NCBI GenBank assembly: GCA_963710665.1
Contig: CAVQBC010000008.1
Span: 930,001 to 994,000 of the forward strand
From: CAVQBC01 sp963710665
GTDB lineage: Bacteria > Actinomycetota > Thermoleophilia > Solirubrobacterales > Solirubrobacteraceae
DNA: 64,000 nucleotides
Direction of reading: 5' to 3'
Within the stretch, counting starts at the first letter, position 1, and every line of letters begins with the position of its first letter. Positions 27,311 through 35,857 of the stretch are shown here, piece by piece. Below the pieces are notes generated by a model that had not been told where the DNA came from, did no database searches, and saw nothing but the letters and a program-made list of their open reading frames with translations. The position numbers and the translations under genes were made by a program.

Positions 27311-27388
27311 CGAGCTCGTACCGGCCACCACCCCGCGAGCATAGGCGAGCGTGGCGGAGCGCAGCGGCTGCGGTTCGAATCCGACGGG

Positions 27389-28440
27389 TGGGACGGCTAG
27401 GCCGCGACGCGGATCACGGTCGGGCGGTCCGCCGCGAGCGCGGCGCCGATGGCGGCCGTCAGCTCGTCCGGGGTGCCGGGCGCGGCGGTCGCGCAGCCGA
27501 ACCCGGCGGCGATCGCGAGCAGGTCGTGCGCGGTCGTCTCGGTGCCGACCCGCGGCGCGCCGGCGCGGTCGAACGAGTCGCGGATCTCGCCGTAGCCGCG
27601 GTTGTCCCACACCACGACGGGGAGCGAGAGGCCGAGGTCGACCGCGGTCGCGAGCTCGGAGAGCGTGAACAGCAGCCCGCCGTCGCCGGCGAGGACGAGC
27701 ACCGGCCGATCGGGCGCCGCGAGCTTCGCGCCCACCGCCATCGGGAGCGCGGGCCCGAGCGTCCCCAGGCCGTAGGGCGCGAGCCACGAGCGGGGCCGCG
27801 CGGCGGGCAGGTAGTGGTGGGCGGTGTAGGCGGGCTGTGTGGAGTCCAGGGCGACGATGCGATCGGCCGGCAGCGCGGCGTCGATCGCGTCGAGCCACGG
27901 CAGGTGCGAGAGGCTGTCCTCGGTCCAGTCGAGGCCGGCGAGCGCCGTGCGCACCTGCTCGGCGCCCGGCGTGCGCGGGCCCGGCAGGCGCTCCCCCAGC
28001 GCGGCCGCGATCCGTCCGAGCGTGGCCGCCGCGTCGCCGACCAGCCCGATCTCGGGCGTCGCGCCGCCGGCGAGCTGGGCGGGGTCGATGTCGATGCGCA
28101 CGACCCGCCCGTCGAAGCGAGGCGGCCGGCCCGAGTACAGCCAGTCGACCTCGGAGAGCTCGGTGCCGGCGAGGAGGACGGCGTCGGCGCCGGCCAGCAG
28201 CGCCTGGACGGGCGCGAACGGCAGCGTGGCGCCGAGGCACAGGGGATGCGAAGACGGCAGCACGCCCTTGGCGTTGCCGGTGAGGACGACGGGGGCGTCG
28301 AGGCGCTCGGCGATGGTGGTCGCCTGCGCGCCGGCGTCCACGGCGCCGCCGCCGAGCAGCAGGGCGGGCCGCTCGGCGCCGGCGAGCAGCGCCGCGGCGC
28401 GCTCGACGTCGCGCTGCGCGGGCTCGGCCGGCGGCGCGCC
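27389..28440. repeat. Direct repeat copy 2 (part of the intact decarboxylase gene)
   Basis: The part of the intact gene that is duplicated at 17972-19019, near-identical across about 1 kb. The shared segment begins at TGGGACGG just beyond the stop codon and ends near 28440 in the Ala/Gly-rich linker. The last 120 or so bases towards the stop codon are also shared with 25210-25331. Confidence 0.85.
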
Positions 28441-29010
28441 GCCGCCGGCGGCGCCGCCCGCGACGAGGCCCGGGGAGGTCCCCGCGGGCGCGCCGCCCGC
28501 CGCCGCGTCGAGCCCGAGCACGTCGACCGGGATCGCGAGGTGCGCGGGACGGGGGCGCCCGCCGTGCAGCGAGGCCCACGCGCGGCGCAGGGCCTCGCGG
28601 GCGGAGTCGGGCTCGGTCGCCGTCTCCGAGAACCACGTCACCGCGCCGGCCAGCGCGGCCTGGTCGGGGACGTCGTGCAGCGCGCCCCGCCCGCGGCCGA
28701 GTGCGTCGCGCGCGGTCGTGCTGGCCACCACCAGCAGCGGCACCGAGTCGTGGTAGGCCTGCGCCAGCGGGGTCATCGCGTTCGTCACGCCGGGGCCGGT
28801 GATCAGCACGCACACGCCGGGCCGGCCGCTGACGCGCGCGTAGCCGTCCGCCATGAAGCCCGCGCCCTGCTCGTGGCGGGGGGTGACGGCCCGGATCCCC
28901 GCCCGCTCGAGCCCGCGGTAGAGCTCGATCGTGTGCACGCCGGGGATGCCGAACACGACCTCGACCCCGAGCGCGCGCAGCTCCTCGCCGATCGCCTCGC
29001 CGACGCGCAC
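27397..29010 (-). CDS. ThDP-dependent decarboxylase, AruI-like (5-guanidino-2-oxopentanoate decarboxylase type)
   Basis: 537 residues, three-domain acetolactate-synthase fold. The N-terminal pyrimidine-binding domain has VVFGIPGVHTIELYRGLE and the catalytic glutamate in TPRHEQGAGFMADGYARVSG, closely resembling AruI of the arginine transaminase pathway. The middle domain starts near residue 200. The C-terminal domain has the ThDP/Mg loop GDGG...VVVWDNRGYG; DN replaces the usual NN. The GTG start at 29010 follows the dehydrogenase stop by 6 bases. An Ala/Gly-rich linker (about residues 170-195) precedes the breakpoint at which the truncated copy begins. Substrate is inferred from resemblance only; other 2-oxo acids are possible. 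Confidence 0.8.
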   Translation of the reverse strand: MRVGEAIGEELRALGVEVVFGIPGVHTIELYRGLERAGIRAVTPRHEQGAGFMADGYARVSGRPGVCVLITGPGVTNAMTPLAQAYHDSVPLLVVASTTARDALGRGRGALHDVPDQAALAGAVTWFSETATEPDSAREALRRAWASLHGGRPRPAHLAIPVDVLGLDAAAGGAPAGTSPGLVAGGAAGGGAPPAEPAQRDVERAAALLAGAERPALLLGGGAVDAGAQATTIAERLDAPVVLTGNAKGVLPSSHPLCLGATLPFAPVQALLAGADAVLLAGTELSEVDWLYSGRPPRFDGRVVRIDIDPAQLAGGATPEIGLVGDAAATLGRIAAALGERLPGPRTPGAEQVRTALAGLDWTEDSLSHLPWLDAIDAALPADRIVALDSTQPAYTAHHYLPAARPRSWLAPYGLGTLGPALPMAVGAKLAAPDRPVLVLAGDGGLLFTLSELATAVDLGLSLPVVVWDNRGYGEIRDSFDRAGAPRVGTETTAHDLLAIAAGFGCATAAPGTPDELTAAIGAALAADRPTVIRVAA

Positions 29011-29016
29011 CGCCGC

Positions 29017-29973
29017 TCAGAGCTCCCGCACCGGGGTCAGCGGGCGGCCGGTGCGCTGCCACGCGAGCACGTTGGCGGCCTGCTCGCGGGGGTAGGCGTC
29101 CGCCGTCTCGGCGGAGAGGAACGCCGCGTGCGGGGTGACGAGCACGCGGGGATGGTGCACCACCGCGTCGCGGGAGGGCGGGGGCTCGCGGTCGAGCACG
29201 TCGAGCGCCGCGCCCGCCAGGCGGCCGGAGTCCAGGGCGGCGAGCAGCGCGGCGCGGTCCACCAGCGCCCCGCGGCTGACGTTGACGAGGAACGCCCCGC
29301 GCGGCAGTGCGCCGAGCAGCGCGGCGTCGACGAGCGGCGGGGCGTCCGGCTCGTGGGGGAGGTGCAGCGAGAGGACGTCGGCGCGGGCGGCCAGCGCGCC
29401 GAGCTCGAGGCGCTCGACGTCGCGCGGCCAGGCGTTCCCGGGGACGCCGGGGTCGTGCGCGGCGACGGCGCCGAACACGCCGTGCGCCAGCTCGGCCGTG
29501 CGCCGGCCGATGCGCCCCAGCCCCAGGAGGCCGAGCGTGAGGGTCGCGGGGCGGCGCGGCGGCTCGTCGAGGCGCAGGCGCCAGTGCCCGCCGCGGACGT
29601 CGCGGTCCATGAACGGGAGGTGCCGGACGAGGGCGAGCGCCATCGCCAGCGCGTGGGCGGCGACCTCCTCGGTGGCGGCCGCGGGCACGTTGGCGACCCA
29701 GATCCCGCGCTCGGTGGCGGCGTCGAGGTCGACCATGTCGACGCCCGCGGACATGGTGGCCACCACGCGCAGCGCCGGCAGGCGCTCGAGGAGCGGGCGG
29801 TCGAGCAGCGCGTAGCCGACGCAGACGGCGGTCGCGTCGGCCGCGGCGTCGGCGATCGCGGCGGGGTTCGTCGTGCCGAGGCGACGGACGTCCCAGCCGG
29901 CGTCCCGCAGTGCCCGCGCGCCTTGCGTCACGTCCAGCTCGTCCCAGTCCGTGTACACGGCCACCGGCGCCAC
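29017..29973 (-). CDS. D-isomer-specific 2-hydroxyacid dehydrogenase
   Basis: 318 residues. The Rossmann loop LGLLGLGRIGRRTAE is at about residue 145. Family landmarks include SAGVDMVDLDAATERGIWVA, the catalytic Arg region VNVSRGALVDRAAL, ALDVLDREPPP with the active-site Glu, and TPHAAFLSAET with the His. These enzymes interconvert 2-oxo acids and D-2-hydroxy acids with NAD(P). The gene is 6 bases upstream of the decarboxylase on the same strand, so the two probably act on the same 2-oxo acid pool. The GTG at 29973 is a choice; GTG 29964 is close by. It diverges from the M20 gene with under 30 bases between starts, leaving little room for separate promoters. Confidence 0.87.
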   Translation of the reverse strand: MAPVAVYTDWDELDVTQGARALRDAGWDVRRLGTTNPAAIADAAADATAVCVGYALLDRPLLERLPALRVVATMSAGVDMVDLDAATERGIWVANVPAAATEEVAAHALAMALALVRHLPFMDRDVRGGHWRLRLDEPPRRPATLTLGLLGLGRIGRRTAELAHGVFGAVAAHDPGVPGNAWPRDVERLELGALAARADVLSLHLPHEPDAPPLVDAALLGALPRGAFLVNVSRGALVDRAALLAALDSGRLAGAALDVLDREPPPSRDAVVHHPRVLVTPHAAFLSAETADAYPREQAANVLAWQRTGRPLTPVREL

Positions 29974-30001
29974 GGCGCGAACCCTATTGTCCGCGTCCGC
30001 G

Positions 30002-31582
30002 ATGCCGGATCCGAAGGACACCGCCCGTGCCTGGGTCGAGGACCACCGCGGCGACCTCTCGGCGTGGACGCGGGCGATCTGGGACCTCGCCGAGCCCGCG
30101 TGGCGTGAGTACCGCTCGGCGGCGTGGTTCGTCGACCGCCTGCGGGCGGAGGGCTTCGAGGTCGAGGCGGGCAGCGGCGGCATGCCGACGGCCTTCAGCG
30201 CCACCTGGGCGCAGGGCAGCGGCGCGACCGTGCTCGCCTACGCGGAGTACGACGCGGTGCCGGGGAACAGCCAGGCCGCCGAGACGCGCCCGGGGCCGCG
30301 GCCCGGCACGACGCCGTTCGCCCCGGGCCACACCGACCCGCACTCGGCGCTCGGGATCGGCGCGCTCGGCGCCGTGCTGGCGGCCCGGGCGGCGATGGTC
30401 GAGCACGGGATCGGCGGCACGCTGCGGTTCATGGGCGAGCCCGCCGAGAAGGTCCAGGGCTCGAAGGTCGTCCACGGCCTGCGGGGCTACTACGACGGCG
30501 TCGACGCGATCGTCTCCTACCACCCCTTCTACATGCTGCCGCTGTGCAACACGGTGCGCTGGGACACGCACTGCGGCGCCTACTACAGCCGGGTCTACTC
30601 GTTCGTCGCCCGCGAGGCCGCCGAGTGGGCGCCGGGGGCGGGGGGGCCGATCGGCCCGATCCCCGCGGCGCACACGGCCGCGCGGGCGCCCGGCGCGAAC
30701 GCGGCGCTGGCGACGATGTACGGCCTCGCCAAGGCCACCCAGGAGTCGATGCTGCCGCACGCAGGCGGCTGGTCGCTGAACGAGGCGATCCTCTCGGCGG
30801 GCGACTTCACCGCCGACAACCTGCCCGCCCCGCTCGCGCAGCTGCAGTACAGCTGGCGCACCCCCGACGTCCCGATGGCCGAGGCGGTGCTCGGGGTGCT
30901 CGACGCCAACGCGCGCCACGCGGCCGAGGTCTCCCACTGCGAGCTGCGGGCCCGCTGGGTGGCGCGCAACCGGCCCGGGGTGGCCAACCACGCGCTCGCC
31001 GCCGCGGCCTACGCGAACCTCGAGGCGGTCGGGCCTCCGCGCCTCGGCCGCGAGGCGGTCGAGGTCGCCAACGCGATCCGCGAGGCGCTCGGTCTGCCGG
31101 CGGCCCCGCGGCCGTTCCTGGCCGAGTGCGAGGCGCTGGTGGAGCCGCAGGAGGCCGAGCGGCGGCTGCGCGAGTCGATGCCGGCGTGGCAGCGCCACTG
31201 GACGTCGGACGACTACGTGGAGATGTCGTGGTACGCGCCGACGGTGCGCGTCTACATCGCGCGCCCGGTGCTCGCTCCGGACTCCGCGAGCGCGCCCGGC
31301 GGCCATCCGGGGTGGGCGGCCAACGCGCTCGGAGGCATCCCCGCCACGATCGACCCGACGGTGGTCTGCGCCGCCGAGACGGTCGCCGGCACGCTGCTCG
31401 ACGTGCTCGGCGATCCCGCCCTGGTGGCGGCCGCCCGCTCGGAGTTCGAGGCCCGCACGGGCGGGGCGCAGCGCATCGAGCCGCTGCTGCCGGCCGACTT
31501 CGCCCCGCCGCTGGAGCTGCCGTGGCCCGAGTACGTCACGACCGCGAGGGGCACGGGCTGGCGGAATCCGTATCCGGGGTGA
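30002..31582 (+). CDS. M20-family amidohydrolase/peptidase (AbgB-like)
   Basis: 526 residues. Metal-site landmarks: YAEYDAVPGNSQ, GPGHTDPHSALGIGALGAV-like segment (APGHTDPHSALGIG) and FMGEPAEKVQGSK. The family includes aminobenzoyl-glutamate hydrolase subunit B and indole-amino-acid hydrolases, which cleave amide bonds with two zinc ions. The C-terminus (GGHPGWAANALGGIPATIDP) places it near the AbgB branch. Substrate unknown. Its 3' end overlaps the converging MFS gene by 47 bases. Confidence 0.83.
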   Translation: MPDPKDTARAWVEDHRGDLSAWTRAIWDLAEPAWREYRSAAWFVDRLRAEGFEVEAGSGGMPTAFSATWAQGSGATVLAYAEYDAVPGNSQAAETRPGPRPGTTPFAPGHTDPHSALGIGALGAVLAARAAMVEHGIGGTLRFMGEPAEKVQGSKVVHGLRGYYDGVDAIVSYHPFYMLPLCNTVRWDTHCGAYYSRVYSFVAREAAEWAPGAGGPIGPIPAAHTAARAPGANAALATMYGLAKATQESMLPHAGGWSLNEAILSAGDFTADNLPAPLAQLQYSWRTPDVPMAEAVLGVLDANARHAAEVSHCELRARWVARNRPGVANHALAAAAYANLEAVGPPRLGREAVEVANAIREALGLPAAPRPFLAECEALVEPQEAERRLRESMPAWQRHWTSDDYVEMSWYAPTVRVYIARPVLAPDSASAPGGHPGWAANALGGIPATIDPTVVCAAETVAGTLLDVLGDPALVAAARSEFEARTGGAQRIEPLLPADFAPPLELPWPEYVTTARGTGWRNPYPG

Positions 31583-32969
31583 GGGCGAGGGCGGGCGCCG
31601 CCCGTCTGGGCCGCAGCAGCGCGAAGGCCGCCAGCGCCCCGGCCAGCGTCGCGGCGGCCGCGATCCACAGGACCGTGTTCATCGCGTGCGCCTCGGCGTC
31701 GGCGGTCGGATGCGTCGTGCTCGCGTGCAGGAGCGCGACGAGCAGCGCGACGCCGAGCGCGGCGCCGAGATAGCGCATCGTGTTGTTGGCGCCCGCGCCC
31801 ATGCTGCTCATGTCGGGCGGGACCGAGGCGACCGCCGCGCGCGCGACCGCGGCGTTCAGGATGCCCGTCCCGACGCCGAGCACCAGCAGGCCGGGGAGGA
31901 GGTGGACCGGCCGGGAGCTGCCGTGGAGCCCGAGCATCAGCAGCAGCCCTGCCGCGCTCAGGGCGAGCCCGCCGGCCGTCTGCGCGCGCGGGCCGGCGTA
32001 GCGGGAGATCGCGCGCGCCCGCAGCGCGACGAGCACCGACGGGATCGACCAGGCGAGCGTCCACAGCGCCGCCGCGAGGACGCCCGCCGCGAGCGTCGTC
32101 TGCAGGAAGGTCACCGAGTAGCTCATGAACGCCAGCACGGTGAGCCCGAGCACGAACGACGCGAGCAGCGCGGCGGCGAAACCGGGGTTGCGGAGCAGCC
32201 GGAGGTCCATCAGCGGCTCGCGCCGGCGCAGCTCCCAGACGGCGAAGGCGGCGAGCAGCCCGAGGCCGCCGGCGACGCCGGCGAGCACCGGCGCCGACGT
32301 CCAGCCGAACGCGTTGCCCTGCACGATCCCGGCGGTGAGCAGGACCATGCCCGCGCACATCAACACGAGGCCGGTCGTGTCGATCCGCCGCACGCGCGCC
32401 GCGCGCGACTCGGTGAGGCCGCGCGCCGCCGGCACCACCAGCGCAAGCGACAGCAGCGCGAGCACCGCGTAGGCGACCCGCCAGCTCGCCGCCTCGGAGA
32501 GCAGTGCCGCCGACACCGGGCCGATCACGACGCCGACGCCGATCATCGCGCCCCACACGCCCGTCGCGTGCGTGCGCCGCTCGCCGTCGGGGAACGCGTG
32601 CGCCAGCAGCCCGAGTGAGGTCGCCAGCAGCGCGCCGCCGCCCACGCCCGCGACGACGCGCGCGACCGTCAGCACGACGGTGCTCGGCGCGAGCAGCGAC
32701 GCCACCGAGGACAGCGTGAACAACCACAGGCCGGCCATGAACACGCGCCGGCGCCCGAGGTCGTCGGCGAGGCTCCCGGCTACCAGCAACGTCCCGGCGA
32801 GCCCGATCGACATCGAGCTGAGGATCCACGTGTTGCCCGTCGCCGTGGTCCCGAGGTCGGCGCCGATCGGCGCGAGGATCCCGACCGGCAGCGTGAACGC
32901 GATGAGGACCAGCGCGGTCGCGGCGCTCGCGATCGCGAGCGTCCGGGATTCCGGCTCCACCCGCGCCAT
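31536..32969 (-). CDS. MFS drug-type transporter (DHA2-like, 14 helices)
   Basis: 477 residues, about 14 hydrophobic segments. Motif A appears as GSLADDLGRRRVFMAGL and a motif C-like helix as GVWGAMIGVGVVIGPVSAAL. The layout matches EmrB/QacA-type proton-driven exporters of small toxic molecules. The ATG at 32969 is used; an upstream in-frame ATG would place codons across the intergenic region shared with the HxlR gene. The divergent HxlR regulator is the likely repressor, as is common for such pumps. Confidence 0.87.
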   Translation of the reverse strand: MARVEPESRTLAIASAATALVLIAFTLPVGILAPIGADLGTTATGNTWILSSMSIGLAGTLLVAGSLADDLGRRRVFMAGLWLFTLSSVASLLAPSTVVLTVARVVAGVGGGALLATSLGLLAHAFPDGERRTHATGVWGAMIGVGVVIGPVSAALLSEAASWRVAYAVLALLSLALVVPAARGLTESRAARVRRIDTTGLVLMCAGMVLLTAGIVQGNAFGWTSAPVLAGVAGGLGLLAAFAVWELRRREPLMDLRLLRNPGFAAALLASFVLGLTVLAFMSYSVTFLQTTLAAGVLAAALWTLAWSIPSVLVALRARAISRYAGPRAQTAGGLALSAAGLLLMLGLHGSSRPVHLLPGLLVLGVGTGILNAAVARAAVASVPPDMSSMGAGANNTMRYLGAALGVALLVALLHASTTHPTADAEAHAMNTVLWIAAAATLAGALAAFALLRPRRAAPALALTPDTDSASPCPSRS

Positions 32970-32991
32970 CCGACTCGCCCGCGATCTCGGT

Positions 32992-33047
32992 TCTGTAATC
33001 GAACTCAGCATCATGGAACCGTACCAGACCTGCGTTCGGATTGCAGA
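32992..33047. promoter_or_regulatory. Spaced inverted repeat between MFS and HxlR genes
   Basis: TCTGTAATC (32992-33000) and GATTGCAGA (33039-33047) are inverted copies matching at 8 of 9 positions, centred in the 88-base region between the divergent starts. An HxlR-type dimer could bind here and control both genes. Short arms in such a small region can occur by chance, so support is modest. Confidence 0.3.
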
Positions 33048-33057
33048 CTCAGATACC

Positions 33058-33537
33058 ATGCGGGGCATGGAATGGCGTGAGGAGGACTCGTCGAACTGCT
33101 CGATCGGCCGCACCCTGGACATCGTCGGCCAGCCCTGGGTGCTGCTCGTGCTGCGCGACTGCTTCCGCGGCCTGCACCGCTTCGCCGATCTGCAGGGGCA
33201 CCTCGGGATCTCGCGCTCGGTGCTGACCGCCCGCCTCGACTGGCTCGTCGAGCAGGGCCTGCTCGAGCGCCGGCCCTACCGCGAGCCCGGCCAGCGCGAG
33301 CGCACCGAGTACGTCCTGACCCCGATGGGCCACGAGCTCTACCCGGTCATCGCCGCGCTGCGCCAGTGGGGCGACAAGTACGTCGCCGACGAGGCCGGCC
33401 CGGCGACGGTGGTCGAGCACCGCGACTGCGGCGCGCCCGTGGGGGTGGAGCTGGTCTGCGCGCACGGCCACGTGCTGCGCTCCGACGACGAGGTCGTCCG
33501 CCGGCCGGGGCCGGGCGCCCGCGTGCGCGCCGCCTAG
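33058..33537 (+). CDS. HxlR-family winged-helix regulator
   Basis: 159 residues. The HxlR core is complete: a cysteine near the N-terminus (SSNCSIGRTLDIVGQPWVLL), FRGLHRFADLQGHLGISRSV (recognition helix region), LTARLDWLVEQGLLERRPYR and YVLTPMGHELYPVI. The C-terminal extension has further Cys and His residues (HRDCGAPV, CAHGHVL), which may bind metal or respond to thiol stress. Two in-frame starts, 33058 and 33067, are both plausible. It faces the MFS pump and likely represses it in response to an electrophile or drug. Confidence 0.88.
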   Translation: MRGMEWREEDSSNCSIGRTLDIVGQPWVLLVLRDCFRGLHRFADLQGHLGISRSVLTARLDWLVEQGLLERRPYREPGQRERTEYVLTPMGHELYPVIAALRQWGDKYVADEAGPATVVEHRDCGAPVGVELVCAHGHVLRSDDEVVRRPGPGARVRAA

Positions 33538-34133
33538 CCGGAGCGGGCCGCCTCCGCGGCGAGCCGCTCGATCTCGCCGACCGTCCGGTCGAGCTCCTCG
33601 GCGAGCGGTCCCGGCCGGCGACGCAGGAACACGTCGGCGAGGGAGCGGTAGTACCACAGCTGGGAGGGGCCGCTGCCGGTGCGGAAGCGCTCCCACAGCG
33701 CGTCGCCGTGGACGCGCAGGTCGAACGCGATCGCGCGGGCGTTGTGGAGCTTGTCGGCGAGCGAGACCAGCAGGGCGCCGTCCGTGGTCGCCGGGTCCTC
33801 GAGGTGGGCGAGGTAGGCCTGCTTGCGCGCGGACCAGTCGGGCTTGGGCTCCTCGTAGGTGTCCGTGCAGGCGTCGACGATCGCGGCCACCTCGTCGCCG
33901 AAGCGCTCTTGGATCGTCGCGAGCGTCGCGCGGCCGCCGGCGTCCTCGGGGCCGTCGTGCAGGAGGGCGGCGATCGCCTCGTCCTCGCTCCCGCCCGCCT
34001 CGAGGACGATCGAGGCGACCGCGAGCAGGTGCGAGAGGTAGGGGGTCTCCGTCCCCTTCCGGACCTGGCCGTCGTGGAGGTCGCGCGCGAGCGCCACCGC
34101 CGCGTCGAAGCGCGGGGTCAGCCGGGTGGGCAT
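33534..34133 (-). CDS. Small HD-domain phosphohydrolase (RelA/SpoT-type, MESH1-like)
   Basis: 199 residues. The HD motif pattern of single-domain alarmone hydrolases is present: LHDGQVRKGTETPYLSHLLA, LLHDGPEDAGG (HDxxED signature) and LVSLADKLHNARAIAFDL. These proteins typically hydrolyse (p)ppGpp or related nucleotides with Mn2+. No synthetase domain follows. It converges on the HxlR gene with a 4-base overlap at the stop codons. Confidence 0.83.
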   Translation of the reverse strand: MPTRLTPRFDAAVALARDLHDGQVRKGTETPYLSHLLAVASIVLEAGGSEDEAIAALLHDGPEDAGGRATLATIQERFGDEVAAIVDACTDTYEEPKPDWSARKQAYLAHLEDPATTDGALLVSLADKLHNARAIAFDLRVHGDALWERFRTGSGPSQLWYYRSLADVFLRRRPGPLAEELDRTVGEIERLAAEAARSG

Positions 34134-34203
34134 GGCGGCTCCATTCCCGTCCGGGCCGCGGGGGATGCGTCAGGATGCGCGCGGCCCGCGCGACCCCTCC
34201 CGC

Positions 34204-34449
34204 ATGAGCACCGCGACTCCCGCCCTCGGCGAGGCGTTCGACCGCCTCGAGGACTTCCTGTCCATCTGGGCCGGCGGGATCACCGTCGAGGCGGTGCAGC
34301 ACCTGCAGGAGAGCGTCGGCATCGAAGACGCCGAGCGGCGGTTGTTCGCCGCGCGGCTCGCGGAGGTGCAGCCGGCGGCGTCGCCCGGCGCGGTGCTGCT
34401 CGGCCTGCTGATCGGCCTGTCCGCCGCTCAGCTCGCCGGCGAAGGCTGA
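34204..34449 (+). CDS. Small hypothetical protein
   Basis: 81 residues from the ATG at 34204: an amphipathic N-terminal half (ALGEAFDRLEDFLSIW, EAVQHLQESVGIEDAERRLF) and a short hydrophobic C-terminal helix (GAVLLGLLIGLSAAQLAG) that could be membrane-associated. Composition is less arginine-rich than shadow frames, which supports it as a gene. No family recognised and no strong ribosome site seen. Confidence 0.45.
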   Translation: MSTATPALGEAFDRLEDFLSIWAGGITVEAVQHLQESVGIEDAERRLFAARLAEVQPAASPGAVLLGLLIGLSAAQLAGEG

Positions 34450-34496
34450 CGCGCCGCGCCGCCCTTATTCCGCAACATGGATTATGGTCCCACCTT

Positions 34497-35774
34497 GTGG
34501 ACCGCCGGGAGACCGTCTTCACGATGGAGGCCACGCCGGTCAAGTACGGCCCGGGGGCGGCCGAGGAGGCGGGCTGGGAGCTGCGGCGGCTGGGGGTGAC
34601 GCGGGCGCTGATCGTGACCGACCCGGGGATCGTGGCCGCCGGGATCGTCGAGCGCGTGCGCGGGGCGATCGAGGGCGCGGGCGTCGCCTGCGAGGTGTTC
34701 GACGGCGTCGCGGTCGAGCCGACGCTCGAGGCGGTGGAGGCGGCCGCCGCGTTCGCCTCCGACGGGCGCTTCGACGGCTTCGTCGGCCTCGGCGGGGGCT
34801 CGAGCCTCGACACCGCCAAGGCGGCCGACCTGCTCGCCACCCATCCCGCGCCGGTGCTCGACTACATCTACCCGCCGGTCGGCGGCGGCCGCACGCCGCC
34901 CGGCCCGCTGAAGCCGCTGCTGGCGGTGCCGACCACGTCGGGCACCGGCTCGGAGGCCACGACGGTGTCGGTGCTCGAGTTGCCCGAGCAGCGCGCCAAG
35001 GCGGCGATCTCGCATCCGTACCTGCGGCCCGCGCAGGCGATCGTCGACCCACTGCTGAGCCTCTCGATGCCGCCGCAGGTCACGGCGGCGTGCGGGCTGG
35101 ACGTCGTCTGCCACGCGGTCGAGTCGTTCACCGCGCGCAGCTTCGACACCCGGCCCGCGCCGGAGGACCCCTCGAAGCGCCCGCCCTACCAGGGCGCCAA
35201 CCCGGTCTCGGACCTGTGGGCCGCCAAGGCGCTTGCCGACGGCGGCGCCTACCTGCGCCAGGCGGTCGCCGACGGCGACGACGTCGACGCCCGCGGGCGG
35301 ATGATGCTCGCCGCCTCGATCGCCGGGATCGGGTTCGGCTCGGCCGGGACGCACATCCCGCACGCCTGCGCCTATCCGATCGCGGGGCTCAAGCACACCT
35401 ACGCGAGCCCCGGCTACCCCGGCGACCGGCCGATGGTCCCCCATGGCTTCGCGGTGATCGTGACGGCCCCCGCGGCCTTCCGGGCGACCTTCGCCTCGGA
35501 CCCCTCCAAGCACCGCCGCGCGGCGGAGCTGCTCGCCGGCGAGCCGGTGCCCGAGGCCGACGAGGAGACGCTGCCGCGGCTGCTCACCGACCTCATGCGC
35601 GACGTCGGCGCCCCGCGCGGGCTGCGCGAGCTCGGCTACGACGACGGCGACGTCGACGACCTCGTCACCGGCGCGCTCAAGCAGCAGCGCATGCTCTCGA
35701 TCGCCCCGGCCGAGGTCGGTCCCGACCAGCTCGCCGAGATCTTCTCCTCCTCGATGGAGAACTGGACGGGGTGA
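34497..35774 (+). CDS. Iron-containing alcohol dehydrogenase, hydroxyacid-oxoacid transhydrogenase (HOT/ADHFE1) type
   Basis: 425 residues. Group III alcohol dehydrogenase fold with GLGGGSSLDTAKAADLL and VPTTSGTGSEATTVSV for cofactor binding. Metal ligands are provided by GLDVVCHAVESFTAR, AGTHIPHACAYP and MVPHGFAV. The blocks PAQAIVDPLLSLSMP, KRPPYQGANPVSDLWAAKAL and the GIGFGSAGTH segment resemble the mitochondrial HOT enzyme, which couples 4-hydroxybutyrate oxidation to 2-oxoglutarate reduction. The start at GTG 34497 gives DRRETVFTMEATPVKYG; ATG 34524 is the alternative. TATGGT at about 34484-34489 could be a -10 for a nearly leaderless mRNA. Confidence 0.85.
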   Translation: MDRRETVFTMEATPVKYGPGAAEEAGWELRRLGVTRALIVTDPGIVAAGIVERVRGAIEGAGVACEVFDGVAVEPTLEAVEAAAAFASDGRFDGFVGLGGGSSLDTAKAADLLATHPAPVLDYIYPPVGGGRTPPGPLKPLLAVPTTSGTGSEATTVSVLELPEQRAKAAISHPYLRPAQAIVDPLLSLSMPPQVTAACGLDVVCHAVESFTARSFDTRPAPEDPSKRPPYQGANPVSDLWAAKALADGGAYLRQAVADGDDVDARGRMMLAASIAGIGFGSAGTHIPHACAYPIAGLKHTYASPGYPGDRPMVPHGFAVIVTAPAAFRATFASDPSKHRRAAELLAGEPVPEADEETLPRLLTDLMRDVGAPRGLRELGYDDGDVDDLVTGALKQQRMLSIAPAEVGPDQLAEIFSSSMENWTG

Positions 35775-35857
35775 GCGGCGGGATCGGCGCGGCGACCGCG
35801 GCGGCCAAGACGTCGGCGGGTACGACCGCGCGGCATCGCGCGGCCGCAGCGTCGATC

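Noticed and set aside
27372..27382. GGTTCGAATCC, identical to a tRNA T-loop, just outside the decarboxylase stop codon
   Set aside because: The flanking bases do not form a full T-stem, and no acceptor, D-arm or anticodon arm can be folded upstream. It could be a remnant of a tRNA attachment site, but alone it is not evidence for a tRNA gene.
26150..29062. A single 970-codon open frame on the minus strand covering LtrA and the decarboxylase region
   Set aside because: Only the part from 27310 leftwards is the LtrA protein. The rest is arginine/alanine-rich shadow sequence in the wrong frame of the intact decarboxylase gene.
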